Below are positions 10,936-21,347 of a stretch of 64,000 bases of DNA, piece after piece. This stretch comes from Cercophora sp. LCS_1 (taxonomy: Eukaryota; Ascomycota; Sordariomycetes; Sordariales; Lasiosphaeriaceae). The notes beneath the pieces were generated by a model that had not been told where the DNA came from, searched no databases, and saw only the letters and a program-made list of their open reading frames with translations. The translations under genes and the position numbers were made by a program. Position 1 is the stretch's first letter; every line of letters starts with the position of its first letter. The stretch is taken from contig JAPZLL010000020.1 in assembly GCA_036250225.1 (NCBI GenBank), forward strand, positions 248,001-312,000, given 5' to 3'.

Positions 10936-12426
10936 ATGCTTCCGAGTAGAGGGCTCCTACGGGCAAACCAATCCGTCGGATTGGCCCGAACAGCGGTAAG
11001 TCAATTGCGCGAAATGTGATCACCGGCCTCCTTGCAATCCTAACAAGTCTGAGCTCCAGACACCAACGATGCGATTCTCAACCCGCCAGTTCGGGACGGC
11101 GCTGCACAACAAGGGAATCTCCCTCCAGGCCTCTCCTAACCTACGAAGCCCCTTCTCCGGAAGCACAATCAGGCCCCTCGCGGCTCCCCTCTCTTCCCAG
11201 TCCCTCTTCTCGCTCAGCCAAAAACGGAATGCGTCGACGACCCCGAGCGTCGAGAGCGCGATCCAAAATGCGACCGAGAAGGCTGCGGATATCGCGTCCT
11301 CAACCCCGATAGACTTCTCGAGTGTCGACTTCTCCAACATCCCACACCAGATTGGCATGCTCAAGGCGCTTGGGCTCGACTTCGGCTGGGGCCCAACAGC
11401 GTTTATCGAGACAGTGTTCGAACACATTCATGTCTACAGCGGCATGCCCATGTGGGCGTCTATCATTGCCCTTTGTGTGGTTATCAGAGCGTCTATCTTC
11501 AAGCCATCACTCACTGCGGCGGGACAGGCACAAAAGATGCAGGAGCTGAAGGTGAACCCGCGTTACGCCGCCGCTTTGGAGACGATGAAACAGTCTTTCC
11601 AGGGTGGTGACAAGGTAGCCGGCATGGCGGCTCGCTCTGAGATTGCGGCAATGAATAAGGCGGCCGGCTACAGTTTACTGAAGACCCTCTGGCCCATGGT
11701 CAATATCCCGCTCGGTTTCGGTGCCTTCCGCCTGTTCAGGGCTATGGCCGCGCTTCCGGTGCCCGGGATGGAGACCGGAGGTTTCCTGTGGTTCACGGAC
11801 CTCACTGTGTCAGACCCCTTCTTCATTCTCCCCATCGCCTCCGCCCTCCTTTTTCTTCGGGCTATTCGTGTAAGTGAGCCAGCGCTACCCGGAAAGCAAA
11901 GCACTGACCACGCCCATTGCAGATGCCCCTGCCCTACATGGCACCTGACCAGGCAAAGACGATGAAGGTGATGTCGGTTGTTCTTCTCCCTGTCACTGGT
12001 GTCGTCACGATGTTTATGCCCGCGGGTCTGCAATTCTACTTCGTCGTGAGCAGTTTGCTCCAGTGGCTGCAGTCCGCCGCCTTCTACAACCCCACTTTCC
12101 GAGGATGGATGGGCTTGGGTCCGTTGACGCCGCCCCGACCCGTTCTTCCTCAGGATCAAAGACCTATGTCGGCAGCGGCCAGGTGGCAGGGTCCCCGTGT
12201 CATTGAGACGACGGCAAAGCCCGTCTCCGAGAGCCCGTTGGAGACCCTCAAGAGCACCTTTGAAGCTGCAAAGCAGAAGGTGTCGGACTACCAGGAGAAG
12301 AGCGACAAGAGGACCACCAAGACCAAGACGGAGGACTACGAGGAGAAGAAGAGACTAGAGGAGGAGGAGCACATTCTCGCGGTTCGCGAGGCTACAAGGC
12401 TGAGAAAGCTGCAGCAAAGGAAGTAA
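10936..12426 (+). CDS. OXA1: Mitochondrial inner-membrane insertase Oxa1
   Basis: 457 aa, YidC/Oxa1/Alb3 family, inserting mitochondrially encoded and conservatively sorted proteins into the inner membrane. Three exons: 10936-10995, 11060-11869 and 11923-12426, introns of 64 and 53 nt. Exon 1 encodes the start of a basic presequence (MLPSRGLLRANQSVGLAR). A later ATG at 11069 would give a shorter product, but the spliced upstream start is in phase and better for import. The insertase core begins near IHVYSGMPMWASIIALCV and includes SLLKTLWPMVNIPLG, TDLTVSDPFFILPIASALL and MPAGLQFYFVVSSLLQ. The C terminus is a basic/acidic coiled coil (EDYEEKKRLEEEEH), the ribosome-binding tail. Confidence 0.95.
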
Positions 12427-13547
12427 GCCCACGTGGAGCGCCAGCGGGGCGGTTCTTGTACAATATTGATGTTTCATTGTACAATATGGGGGTCAGAGGC
12501 ATATCGAGATACCTTTGTGTATAATATTGACCACGACTGATGTCGGACAGGACCTACGTCATGGCATTACGGCGGGCTGCGAGGGGTGTCACACAGTATG
12601 GCGAAATGCGGCGGCTGATTGATGCCATCTCCGACGAGTAGCTGCGTGAGAAGCAACGCAGGCGTGCGGCATTAGCGGTGTTTATCGGTTTTTGGTGGGG
12701 AGCACGTCACCTCCGCCCTTGTGCCAAGCCGCGCTTCGTCTGGTCGCTTGCTGGGGTGGAGGGGCCGATCGACGGCACAGCACGCCGGAAGGGGTCTCGG
12801 GCGGGGTTGCGCGCCCAGACCGCTAACACCAAACCGGCGACGACAACGACGCCGAGATGGGAGCGTGTGGTAGGGCAAGCGCGGGAATGGGGGAGACAAG
12901 AGAAGAGGGGAAAGAAAATCTGGGGCAATCCGGTGTCGTTGTATTTTTGGCAACAAAGGGCAGCTGTGATTATCACCGGTCTTAAGAGGCTCTGCAATCC
13001 CCAATTCTGCAGGTCAGCATCCACCGATGCCACCTCCCGACTTGTCCCACTGTCCAACCCGAAATCAAGCACCGTCAGCCTCACTCTAAACCACCACACA
13101 TACCCGCTGGCCCCCAAGTTGCACACAAGGAACCGGCTTGCTGAATGAGTCAGGTATGTGTCGCAGATTTGTCTTGTTGGTCCCAGAAAACCATTGTCTG
13201 AGCGAGCCGGAACCGGGTCCCCGCCTCATCACAAATTGCTTGTTGCTCGTTGCAGTGTTCGGGATACGACCCTGCGTGACTGCGGACTGCCATTGACACA
13301 GTGCGAAAGGAAACTATTCTACTCGTCACAAAGTAAACATTTGCCCGACTTCCTAACTCCGGGTCTCGAGACTGCGCCCCCTCTCCACCGTGCTGGATAA
13401 ATACCACGACATTTTCGCCTTTTGACGAGGAAGACGCTCCACATTCAATCCACCTGTCTCATCTTTCCGACAAAATCTCATCGTCCATTCTCATCTCGCC
13501 AGGCAGGGCACCTTACTTTGAGCAACCACTACACCAAACACGCCAAC
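12427..13547. other. Intergenic OXA1-carbonic anhydrase, 1.1 kb
   Basis: Non-coding gap between two rightward genes. A TATA-like GATAAATA stands near 13396, about 150 bp before the carbonic anhydrase ATG, followed by a CT-rich leader. No further gene could be supported. Confidence 0.5.
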
Positions 13548-14168
13548 ATGTCCGCCATCCAAAAGAACGTCGAAGCCACCTCCGAGGCGTACTCGTCCAC
13601 CTTCACCAAGGGTGATCTCGTCCTCCCCCCAGCCAAGAAGTATCTCGTCCTCACGTGCATGGACGCTCGCATCGACCCTGCCCAGGCATTCGGGATCGAG
13701 CTCGGCGATGCGCATGTCATTCGCAATGTAATTCCTCGCTTCTCCCTCCTCCGTCCCATTGCATAGATGGCTAACGAAACCAGGCCGGTGCTTCGGCCGA
13801 AGACGCCCTGAGGTCCATCATCATCAGCGAGCAGCTCCTTGGCACGACCGAGATTGTGCTTGTCAAGCATACTGGCTGCGGCATGTTGACTTTCAAGAAT
13901 GAGGATGCGTACGGGATTGTTGAGAAGAATCTTGGGTGAGTTGTCTTTGGCATTTGGGGACAAGAGGATAAGGGCTAATGAGAATAGTGCCGAGGCGGTT
14001 GCCGAGCTCAAGGCTAAGAACCTTGACTTTTTGCCGTTCCCTGAGCTGGAAAAGGCGGTCGAGGAGGATGTTGCGTTCTTGAAGGCTTCCAAGGCTGTTC
14101 CGGAGTCGGTGACGATTTCGGGGTGGGTGTATGAGGTTGAGACTGGCAAGACCAGGCGTGTTGTTTAA
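13548..14168 (+). CDS. Beta-class carbonic anhydrase
   Basis: 170 aa from three exons (13548-13727, 13784-13935, 13988-14168; introns 56 and 52 nt). It catalyses reversible hydration of CO2 with a zinc ion. Zinc ligands Cys37, His89 and Cys92 sit in TCMDAR and KHTGCG, and the Asp39-Arg41 dyad that gates the zinc is present. The chain is short, without an N-terminal extension, so it belongs to the compact cytosolic-type fungal beta-CAs rather than to the longer NCE103-type enzymes. It ends SGWVYEVETGKTRRVV, typical of the compact form. No targeting peptide is evident. Confidence 0.94.
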
Positions 14169-14356
14169 TTGTCGGGTTGTACTAGCTGACGGGCAATGGT
14201 GACGTGCTTTTTACGGGATGAGTCGCTTTGCTTTTGATGACTCCGATACGGGTCGGTTGACAGAGATACCAGGATACCTCGAGTTACTGCGTTGAAATTT
14301 CATTTGAGATACATCTGCAAAAGGCCTTCCTGTTGATGCTTCAGTTTCTGGACCGA

Positions 14357-16687
14357 TCATCCCAAAACCAGATCGACATTTTCCTTCCTCGCCTCTTCCC
14401 ATGCTCGCCGCTTCACCCTCCCAACCCCCTTTCGATAGGCCACCCCATCGCACCATTCCACCCATAGCACGTTGTAAAATGTCCAAATCTCGTGCTCAGG
14501 GAGCTGTGGCTGCACGAAATCGAAACCCTTCGAGACAGCGACCAGCTCGCAGCTCACACCATCCTGTCCGGAGTTCCATATTCCTTCGAGGTCCTCCTTT
14601 GTATTGGGACTGAGCTCGCCGATTTCGTTGCCGACTTCATCAAGTAGCATCGTGTTTACCAGAACCTTGATGCTGAACATTGGGAGAATATGACTGTCGG
14701 GCCCCCGGAAGGAGGCAGCTCGTTTGAAGCTCCGGTCATCTCGCGGCTTAACTGCTCTGAAACGCACTCGCTGCGTTTGGGCGCATAGATACCTCCCTCC
14801 CCACGATTCAAGCGCGGTGGCGTCTTCGCATCGAAGATCGCTACCCAAAGGAATCGGATGCCAGAAGCGAAAGTCGGGGCAGGAGACGTGCCTGTAATAA
14901 AAGGGCGCGTTGTCGAACAGGCTCTTGCGGGATATGGGATTGTCTGGATCGTCGTAGCGGTGGATCTCCTTGCCGTCGCCTTCGTCGTGATATGTGTATT
15001 CGTCTTTGTATTTCTGGATATCCTCTGGGCTCTCGGGCTCGTAAAGCCATCCGTCGGGGAGGTTGTTCTTTTTGCCCATGTAGAGTCGCTTCCACTCGTA
15101 TGTCTCGTTTTGGAAGGGGATGGGTGTTGGCACATCGTCGAGTGCCACTTTTATGCCCCATTCCAGACAAGGAATGACGCGGAATTGCCACGAGTGGGTA
15201 ATCGGAACGTAGCCCGGTATTTCGTTTTTGAGAAAGGGTCGAGTAGCCCAGGCCATGTAGTTGTCGAGGTAACCTTGCCAGCCTGCCCAAGTCCAGCTTG
15301 GCGGACATACGGCGGTCTCGACGCTGGGAACACGGCGACGCAGGCCACGCTTCGAGCTTGGTGTGATTTCGCCAGCCCTCCACAGCAGAGCCTGGTCCAG
15401 GAATGATGCCGGTAGCCCACAGAGGAATCCCCGTGGGAAAGCCGGCCTCATGGCGCCAAGGGTGCTCATTATGCCAGGCAGGGCATCCTCATCAAGAGTC
15501 ATCCTCCTACTGCTATAGAGGGAGATGAGCTTCCCAAGATATGTCATGTCCGGGATGGTGGAGAGGGTTTCGAGTTGGATATTGACGACATTATTTGCCC
15601 GTTTGGGTTGGCAGGGTCGACCGATTGGTTCGCGGACATCTTCCTCATATCCGCCGCGTCGACAAGTCCACCGGACCGAGTCATCGAAGAAGATGACCAT
15701 CCTGGAGGAGAATATCTGCTCTTGCAGCGTCCATGCCCGACCGGACCACGGAGCTCCATCGAGCCTGTTATTGCTCCGACGTTTCAGCCACAGCTTGTCC
15801 GTTAACTTCATGGTAGGCGGAGCTACTCTGGCTCTTGAGAAGCCAGCGAGGCCAGCGCAGGCATCTCTTCCAGTCGCAGCCACAATGGTCAAGGCGGCTC
15901 GCTCAAAGATGCTCGCCATATCCCGGAGATGGTGCATCATGGAGGTAGGATCGTCCTGAACAATGCATAGCGCATCCACCCACAAGTACTGTCCACCTAT
16001 GCCGCGGACAAACTCGATGGCGTCTCGTATGGTTGCCGGAAGCTCGTTGTTTGGGTCGGCCAGTGCGCCTTCCTCTTGGAGGGCCGAGATATTCCCCGTG
16101 TGTGATTTCAGGAAGCTTCGGCGCCCCCAAACATAGCTGAGAGCACAATAGCTTGCACCCTCTGGTGCTTCCACGACGCACATTCGTTGTGTGTCCACCA
16201 ACCAAGATATGAACGGCGGATTGGTGGAGGCTAGCGGCACAGCGCCGCACTCGGATCCATGGTTGCGCTTGCAGTCGGTCCACCACTGGTTGATGAGGCC
16301 AAAGTCGACCGAATCATGCTGCAAGGTTCGAGCGTTCCAGCTACTTGTCGGTGGACATGAAGTCTCTTCAACAATGAGCAACTCGGCCGGCCAGGTGTAC
16401 CACGTGAGTCCGTCCGTTGCAGACAAGTACTTGACGACAAGGCCAATCTCCGAGCCACATTTCAAATCAAGGTCAAAAGACTTGCGCCGAGCCCAGCCAC
16501 CCAAGCAAGCCTCCAAAAAAGATTGGTGTGTCGTGCATGACCCTTGGTCGAAGATTTCTTCGCGGTTTCCAAGTTCGCAGGTCCATTCGCAATACGATTG
16601 GTCACCTTTCTTGCGAATGTCGCATGATTTAAAGTGCGCAACCGCCTCTAAAAGCGTGTTGCAGTATTTGCAGTCGGATTCAGACAT
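14357..16687 (-). CDS. HET-domain (heterokaryon incompatibility) protein
   Basis: 776 aa, no intron. The HET domain starts near residue 178 with YCALSYVWG, followed by ATIRDAIEFVRGIG, LWVDALCIVQDD and the MASIFERAALTIVAA block, all standard HET landmarks. The N-terminal 170 residues are Cys- and Trp-rich (CKYCNTLLEAV) and the C-terminal half carries Trp-rich segments (SWTWAGWQGYLDNYMAW) found in many such proteins. HET proteins act in non-self recognition and cell death; their HET fold is TIR-like. The start at 16687 (MSESDCKYC) was chosen over 16765 because the extra 26 residues are Pro/Ser-rich leader-like sequence. It is divergently arranged with a second HET gene. Confidence 0.9.
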   Translation of the reverse strand: MSESDCKYCNTLLEAVAHFKSCDIRKKGDQSYCEWTCELGNREEIFDQGSCTTHQSFLEACLGGWARRKSFDLDLKCGSEIGLVVKYLSATDGLTWYTWPAELLIVEETSCPPTSSWNARTLQHDSVDFGLINQWWTDCKRNHGSECGAVPLASTNPPFISWLVDTQRMCVVEAPEGASYCALSYVWGRRSFLKSHTGNISALQEEGALADPNNELPATIRDAIEFVRGIGGQYLWVDALCIVQDDPTSMMHHLRDMASIFERAALTIVAATGRDACAGLAGFSRARVAPPTMKLTDKLWLKRRSNNRLDGAPWSGRAWTLQEQIFSSRMVIFFDDSVRWTCRRGGYEEDVREPIGRPCQPKRANNVVNIQLETLSTIPDMTYLGKLISLYSSRRMTLDEDALPGIMSTLGAMRPAFPRGFLCGLPASFLDQALLWRAGEITPSSKRGLRRRVPSVETAVCPPSWTWAGWQGYLDNYMAWATRPFLKNEIPGYVPITHSWQFRVIPCLEWGIKVALDDVPTPIPFQNETYEWKRLYMGKKNNLPDGWLYEPESPEDIQKYKDEYTYHDEGDGKEIHRYDDPDNPISRKSLFDNAPFYYRHVSCPDFRFWHPIPLGSDLRCEDATALESWGGRYLCAQTQRVRFRAVKPRDDRSFKRAASFRGPDSHILPMFSIKVLVNTMLLDEVGNEIGELSPNTKEDLEGIWNSGQDGVSCELVAVSKGFDFVQPQLPEHEIWTFYNVLWVEWCDGVAYRKGVGRVKRRAWEEARKENVDLVLG

Positions 16688-17552
16688 TTGTTGGAAAAGA
16701 AGAGAAGGGGATGAAGATGGGATCAAACTGGTGGAGAGGGGAAGCGGATGCCTAATTAATCCCAAAGAGGCCTCATTTTGAACGGCTTATGAAGATAACG
16801 AGGGAGGGTGCCGTCCTGTATGCAATCCTCGGAAGTTCAGGTGAAAATGTGGGCGCTAAACTCGGATCCTGGTTTTCGGTATGGGAAAGCGTAAACGACT
16901 TCCCACGGGTCGGTGCCCGGCAGGCTCTTACTCTTGCGTTGTGATCGTCGTCGAACAGCTTATCCGCCCAGGTTCATTCATGGACGCCACAAGCCAGGTC
17001 CGATTCGTTGATACCCACTCGAGCGGAGACATTGAAGGACATTGAAGTTTCATTGGCTAGGTGTCAACATGGGTCCTGAGGGATGGCCAACGCGAAGCTA
17101 CCATTTCTCGGCGCTTCGCGAGAGCCTACATGTAACAAGTCCTGACAAAAAAAAAAGGGCACACGCAAAAAAGTCGAAGGGATATCCATCCACCGAAATG
17201 GAGTGAACCTAATATCCCAATACATCACTCCGTATTCCAATGCCTAAATTTCTATTCAAAAGGCTTTGAGCTTTTTCGTTAACGCGTAGCAGGATTTTTA
17301 ATTGCTGTCCTGGCAGTTTGAAACGGCATCAGCTGCCGTTTTTTCTGTCTCCCACTTCTGAGAGGTTGCGACCCCTCATTCTACCAACTTCGAGAGCCCG
17401 ACCACATCCCATCTTGTCTTGCGTCACAACCACCCCGACAAGCAACTACGGAAGCCCCCATTCCCGAGCTCGACAATTTTTCCCAGCCGAGTCGGACTAC
17501 CTATCGCGAAGAAGACTTGGTCCGTTTGAACTCTTGTCGCGACGAGGGAAAA
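16688..17552. promoter_or_regulatory. Shared promoter region of two divergent HET genes
   Basis: 865 bp between head-to-head HET genes. It includes a run of ten or more A near 17147 and a CT-rich leader before the rightward gene. No operator-like motif stands out. Confidence 0.5.
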
Positions 17553-19373
17553 ATGTGGCTGATAAACACCTCAACTCTCAAGTTGGAACTCTTCACCGGC
17601 CCGGAGACCGCACTGCCCTACGCAATCCTATCACACACATGGGAAGAGGGAGAAGTCAGTTTTCAGGACTTTCAAGGGGGGCAGGCGGCATCCAAGCGGG
17701 GCTATTTCAAGATCGCAAAGACATGCGAGCTCGCCCGGGCAACTGAACCAGAGCCTCTTCAATATGCGTGGGTCGACACATGCTGCATCGACAAGTCTTC
17801 CAGCGCCGAGCTCTCGGAATCCATCAACTCCATGTACCGCTGGTATCGTCAATCCAAAATCTGTTATGTTTTCTTGTCTGACTGGGATGCGGCTCTCGAC
17901 TGGTATGTCGGTCGCCCCAACGAAAATCAGGGACTGAGATTGCTGATGATCTTTAGGGGTGATCTCGACCCCTTGTCGCCCTTTCCTGGCGCGAAGACAC
18001 TACGGTGGTTTACTCGTGGGTGGACACTCCAGGAGCTAGTTGCGCCGATTCGTGTTGACTTCTACGATCAAACCTGGACCTTCCGGGGCAGAAAGTCCGA
18101 CTGGTGGGTGCTGAAAGCCCTGGAAAGAATTACAAAAATCGACAGAAGCATTTTACAGAATGGCACGACAAGCAATCTTCGAAAGATTTGCCTCGGCCGA
18201 CGGATGTCGTGGGCCGCCCACCGCCAGACGACTCGAATCGAAGATGTCGCATACTGTCTTTTGGGGATATTTCAAGTGAACATGCCGATGTTATATGGCG
18301 AGGGTGAGCGCGCCTTCATTCGACTCCAGGAGGAGATCATCAAATATTCGACTGATTTCTCGCTCTTTGCTTGGCGGCAGGACAGAGGCGATAACAGGAA
18401 ACGGCGTGGCATTTTGTCTTGCCATCCCCAGGAGTTTCGCCATCTTAACGACTGCAGCAGCTTAACACACACCTTGTCGCAAGTTGAGGAGGAAGAAGCC
18501 GTCATCACAAATAAAGGGCTCCGAATTCAATCATCCTCTCTGGTTGAGTATCCTCCCAGCCCGTCGCAGCCCGACGAACCACCGCCCAACGGCATGCCCG
18601 ACTATTTTATCCATCTCGGATGCCAAAGCGGGAGCACAGTCCTGTACATCAGCCTACTACGGTTGGGCAACAATGTATTTGTACGTATCGCGCCGGGCGA
18701 GACCTACAACATCAACATGTCCCAATGCCGGCGACTCAAACCGCAGACAATTTATATTGCCCTGGATTACAAACAACAGGATGACGATGGGATGGAAGAG
18801 TTTTGCTCAAGCACGACGTTTCGCTGTCGATTCCAGCCATTCTATCAGCTTTGGGGGCCCGCCAAGGTGTGGTATTATTTCAAGGTCCAGGAGTCTTCCC
18901 CTGGAAACCTGCTGAGCGGTACCAGCAATACTCTATTCGTCGAGCATCAACCGGGTGGATTTGGCACAATGAGGGTGAACATTGCACGGATGGAACTTGC
19001 AGGATCGGCCATCGTGTCGAATCCTCGTCTGTCGGACTTCCTCTTGGTCTTCCACCCCTTTGCTCGCCCCCCACCATTTTTCGTTGTCACCGGTGGAAAA
19101 GCAGCCGAAGTGGAAAGCTTTACTCAGTCCTTGTGGGGGTGCGATCCCACCTACATCGAGGGGGCCTTCCATGATTACTGCAAATCGGCCAAGTTGATAC
19201 AAGAGGGACCGTTTGACCACCGAGAGATGATTCCGACTCAACTCCCACCGGTTGAGGACGTGGAAAGACCAAACAGAATACACGTAACAATATTGTGGAA
19301 TGGTCCGGCCAGGCGCATTGAATTTTCGATGCATTCCCAGGTTGTTCCTGCTGTTGATACGGAGATGACCTGA
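17553..19373 (+). CDS. HET-domain protein (HET-E/HNWD-type N terminus)
   Basis: 606 aa, no intron. The start MWLINTSTLKLELF is the usual opening of this HET subclass, so it is preferred over the in-frame ATG 36 bp upstream. HET motifs: YAILSHTWEEGEVSF at about 23-37, YAWVDTCCIDKSSSAEL, INSMYRWYRQSKICYVFLSD and RWFTRGWTLQELVAP. The following GRRMSWAAHRQTTRIEDVAYCLLGIF block is also standard. About 300 C-terminal residues have no recognisable domain (no NACHT or WD), so it is the stand-alone type. Its sequence type differs clearly from the divergent neighbour, so this is not a simple tandem duplication. Confidence 0.92.
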   Translation: MWLINTSTLKLELFTGPETALPYAILSHTWEEGEVSFQDFQGGQAASKRGYFKIAKTCELARATEPEPLQYAWVDTCCIDKSSSAELSESINSMYRWYRQSKICYVFLSDWDAALDWYVGRPNENQGLRLLMIFRGDLDPLSPFPGAKTLRWFTRGWTLQELVAPIRVDFYDQTWTFRGRKSDWWVLKALERITKIDRSILQNGTTSNLRKICLGRRMSWAAHRQTTRIEDVAYCLLGIFQVNMPMLYGEGERAFIRLQEEIIKYSTDFSLFAWRQDRGDNRKRRGILSCHPQEFRHLNDCSSLTHTLSQVEEEEAVITNKGLRIQSSSLVEYPPSPSQPDEPPPNGMPDYFIHLGCQSGSTVLYISLLRLGNNVFVRIAPGETYNINMSQCRRLKPQTIYIALDYKQQDDDGMEEFCSSTTFRCRFQPFYQLWGPAKVWYYFKVQESSPGNLLSGTSNTLFVEHQPGGFGTMRVNIARMELAGSAIVSNPRLSDFLLVFHPFARPPPFFVVTGGKAAEVESFTQSLWGCDPTYIEGAFHDYCKSAKLIQEGPFDHREMIPTQLPPVEDVERPNRIHVTILWNGPARRIEFSMHSQVVPAVDTEMT

Positions 19374-19591
19374 GAGTCAAGACAATACTTGCCGCATCCT
19401 AGGGCGCCGGTAACAAACAACGTCCCCTTTGGCTACCTTGGCTTTATCTGCTCGAATCGCCACGGGCGAGAGATATAGACAGGACAGCAGCCGGCTATCT
19501 GCGACCACAATACACCGGAACCTCTGTTCGTTGGAACCCAAAACTCCCGGTTTTAGCCAACGTAATTTTTGTTCGACTCCGTTATCCTACA

Positions 19592-20638
19592 TTAGACGTT
19601 CAAAGCATCCAAAGCAAGAGCCTCCTTCAGCGGCCCATCATCGATAAGACTCTGGATCTTCTCCCTGCTCATCGGCTCCCTTGGCCGAGTCTCATCCGTT
19701 GCCACCCACTTATCCTCCTCCGCCATCAAATCAACCATATCCGCCGGGAGTCCGCGAGCCCATTTAGTAAGAGGCCAGAACCTTCTCATCATATCCTCGT
19801 TCGTCACGGTTGTCGTCGCATTCGTCGTTGCGTTCCTCGTCGCCGTGATCGTTGCGACTCTCGGCCAGATCTTGTCCGGATTCTTGGTGAAGACCTCCTG
19901 CGTCTTGCCCAGCGCCCGCAGGTACCCGACAATCTCAGCCCGGGACGTCGCGTTATCCAGTTTCGCCTGCGACGTATACAAGACGTTCAGCTTGCGGTAC
20001 ACGGTGTCGTTGCGGAAGAAGATGGCGTTCTCCTCGCCCAGCGCCATGCCGCCCACCGTCGTTGTCGGCTCAAAGGCTGTGAATGCGTCGAGCTCCCCTG
20101 CCGCCAGCATCTGCGGAAACGTCCCGTTGGCGCAGGGCAGCGAGTAGCACAAGGCGCCCGTCGTCACGAACGTGTACTCGGACTCGTTGAGACCGGCCAC
20201 GTCGCGCAGGTAAATGTAGGCAAAGTACTCGGACGTCACGTTGGGGACGACGCCGATGCGCTTGCCGCGGAGGTCTGAGGGCTTTGAAATACCCTTGCGC
20301 TTGTCGGCTACGATGCGGTAGGAGAACTCGACTACCGTGCTGAGAATGCGCAGCTCTGGGTGGCGCGGCGCGTCGTGGAGGACGTGCACTTCGGAGCCGG
20401 CAATGAGGTCGACGCCGGGGTTGGCCCCGAGGTCGGGCAGGGTGTTGATGAATCTGTACGAGGTGGAATTGTAATGGTCCTCCAAGGCGACAACTAGGGG
20501 GGCAGCCTCGATGTTTTGGGCCATGGCGGCAACTGTTATGGCAGTGGCGCCTCTGGTGAGGAGCAGGAAGGGGAGGAGTCCTCCTCCAGCGGAGAATGTC
20601 GGCAGCATGATTTGGTGGCTCAATATATTGACTTTCAA
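19592..20638 (-). CDS. Secreted periplasmic-binding-protein-like protein (SsuA/THI5 type)
   Basis: 348 aa (338 if the second Met at 20608 is used). An N-terminal hydrophobic stretch (GGGLLPFLLLTRGATAI) is a probable signal peptide. The body resembles type-2 periplasmic binding proteins: ITVAAM start, KGISKPSDLRGKRIGVVPNV, YLRDVAGL, MLAAGELDAFTAFEPT, then an alpha-helical C-terminal lobe. Bacterial homologues bind nitrate, taurine or aliphatic sulfonates; fungal THI5/NMT1 enzymes share the fold but act in thiamine pyrimidine synthesis. The THI5 CCCFC active-site cysteine motif is not present, so a thiamine role is unlikely. Many N-glycosylation sites (NST, NVT, NES, NGT, NDT and four close together near 268-278) support secretion. 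Function unknown. A TATAAG element lies about 80 bp upstream on the same strand (20718-20723). Confidence 0.78.
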   Translation of the reverse strand: MKVNILSHQIMLPTFSAGGGLLPFLLLTRGATAITVAAMAQNIEAAPLVVALEDHYNSTSYRFINTLPDLGANPGVDLIAGSEVHVLHDAPRHPELRILSTVVEFSYRIVADKRKGISKPSDLRGKRIGVVPNVTSEYFAYIYLRDVAGLNESEYTFVTTGALCYSLPCANGTFPQMLAAGELDAFTAFEPTTTVGGMALGEENAIFFRNDTVYRKLNVLYTSQAKLDNATSRAEIVGYLRALGKTQEVFTKNPDKIWPRVATITATRNATTNATTTVTNEDMMRRFWPLTKWARGLPADMVDLMAEEDKWVATDETRPREPMSREKIQSLIDDGPLKEALALDALNV

Positions 20639-21347
20639 TATGAATTGTGAGAAGTGACAGAGTATCGGTATGCGTACCCGTGCATCATCAGATCTAGGAC
20701 AGAGGCCGCACCGAGGTCTTATACTCCTGTCCTCTATCCCGTCTCTTCAGTAGACGGCCGAGGGTATATGCAGCGGCCAGGAACATTTTGGCGCGACCAC
20801 ACCGGCATCTGCGATGGTTATACCTCAATTAAAAGAAAGATGCCTTACTGGATCGGATTCTCCCCGCCTCTCGAGATCCAGAGATCCTTTGCCACGGGTA
20901 ATGCCGCAGAGGCTTATTGAGGCTAATGTAAACTTGCTGCAAGGGTCTCGCGGGCCGGCTTCGGTTATTATCCAATCTTTATTTCCTGAATGTCAGGATC
21001 CTAGTATAATCATCTGGGAGATTCCATTAAATAGTCCGCATAATCCATCCTTCGAAACGCGGCTTCAGAGGTGCAAACACTTTGGAGCTTCATCTCGGTG
21101 TAGCCAATAGGTCTGAGGCGCCAGCAAGATATCAGCGTCACGCTGCAAGTTAAGTTAATCGAGTTAAATCAGTGTTGGACATGATAATCCCAATAAGGAG
21201 GAGGGAATATGGCCTAAAGTGGCTTGAAAGCGTGGGCACGTTGAGGTTCTAGTGAGCATTGGGGTTGTCTGTTTTCTCGTGTAAGCTAGGACTGACAATA
21301 GAACGAACCACTACAATTCTGAACAATTGCTTTGCATTCCGCCCCAA
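20639..21347. other. Intergenic, 0.7 kb
   Basis: Separates the binding-protein-like gene from the 3' end of the ankyrin-SPRY gene. It holds the promoter of the former. AT-rich towards the right; no coding signal. Confidence 0.5.
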
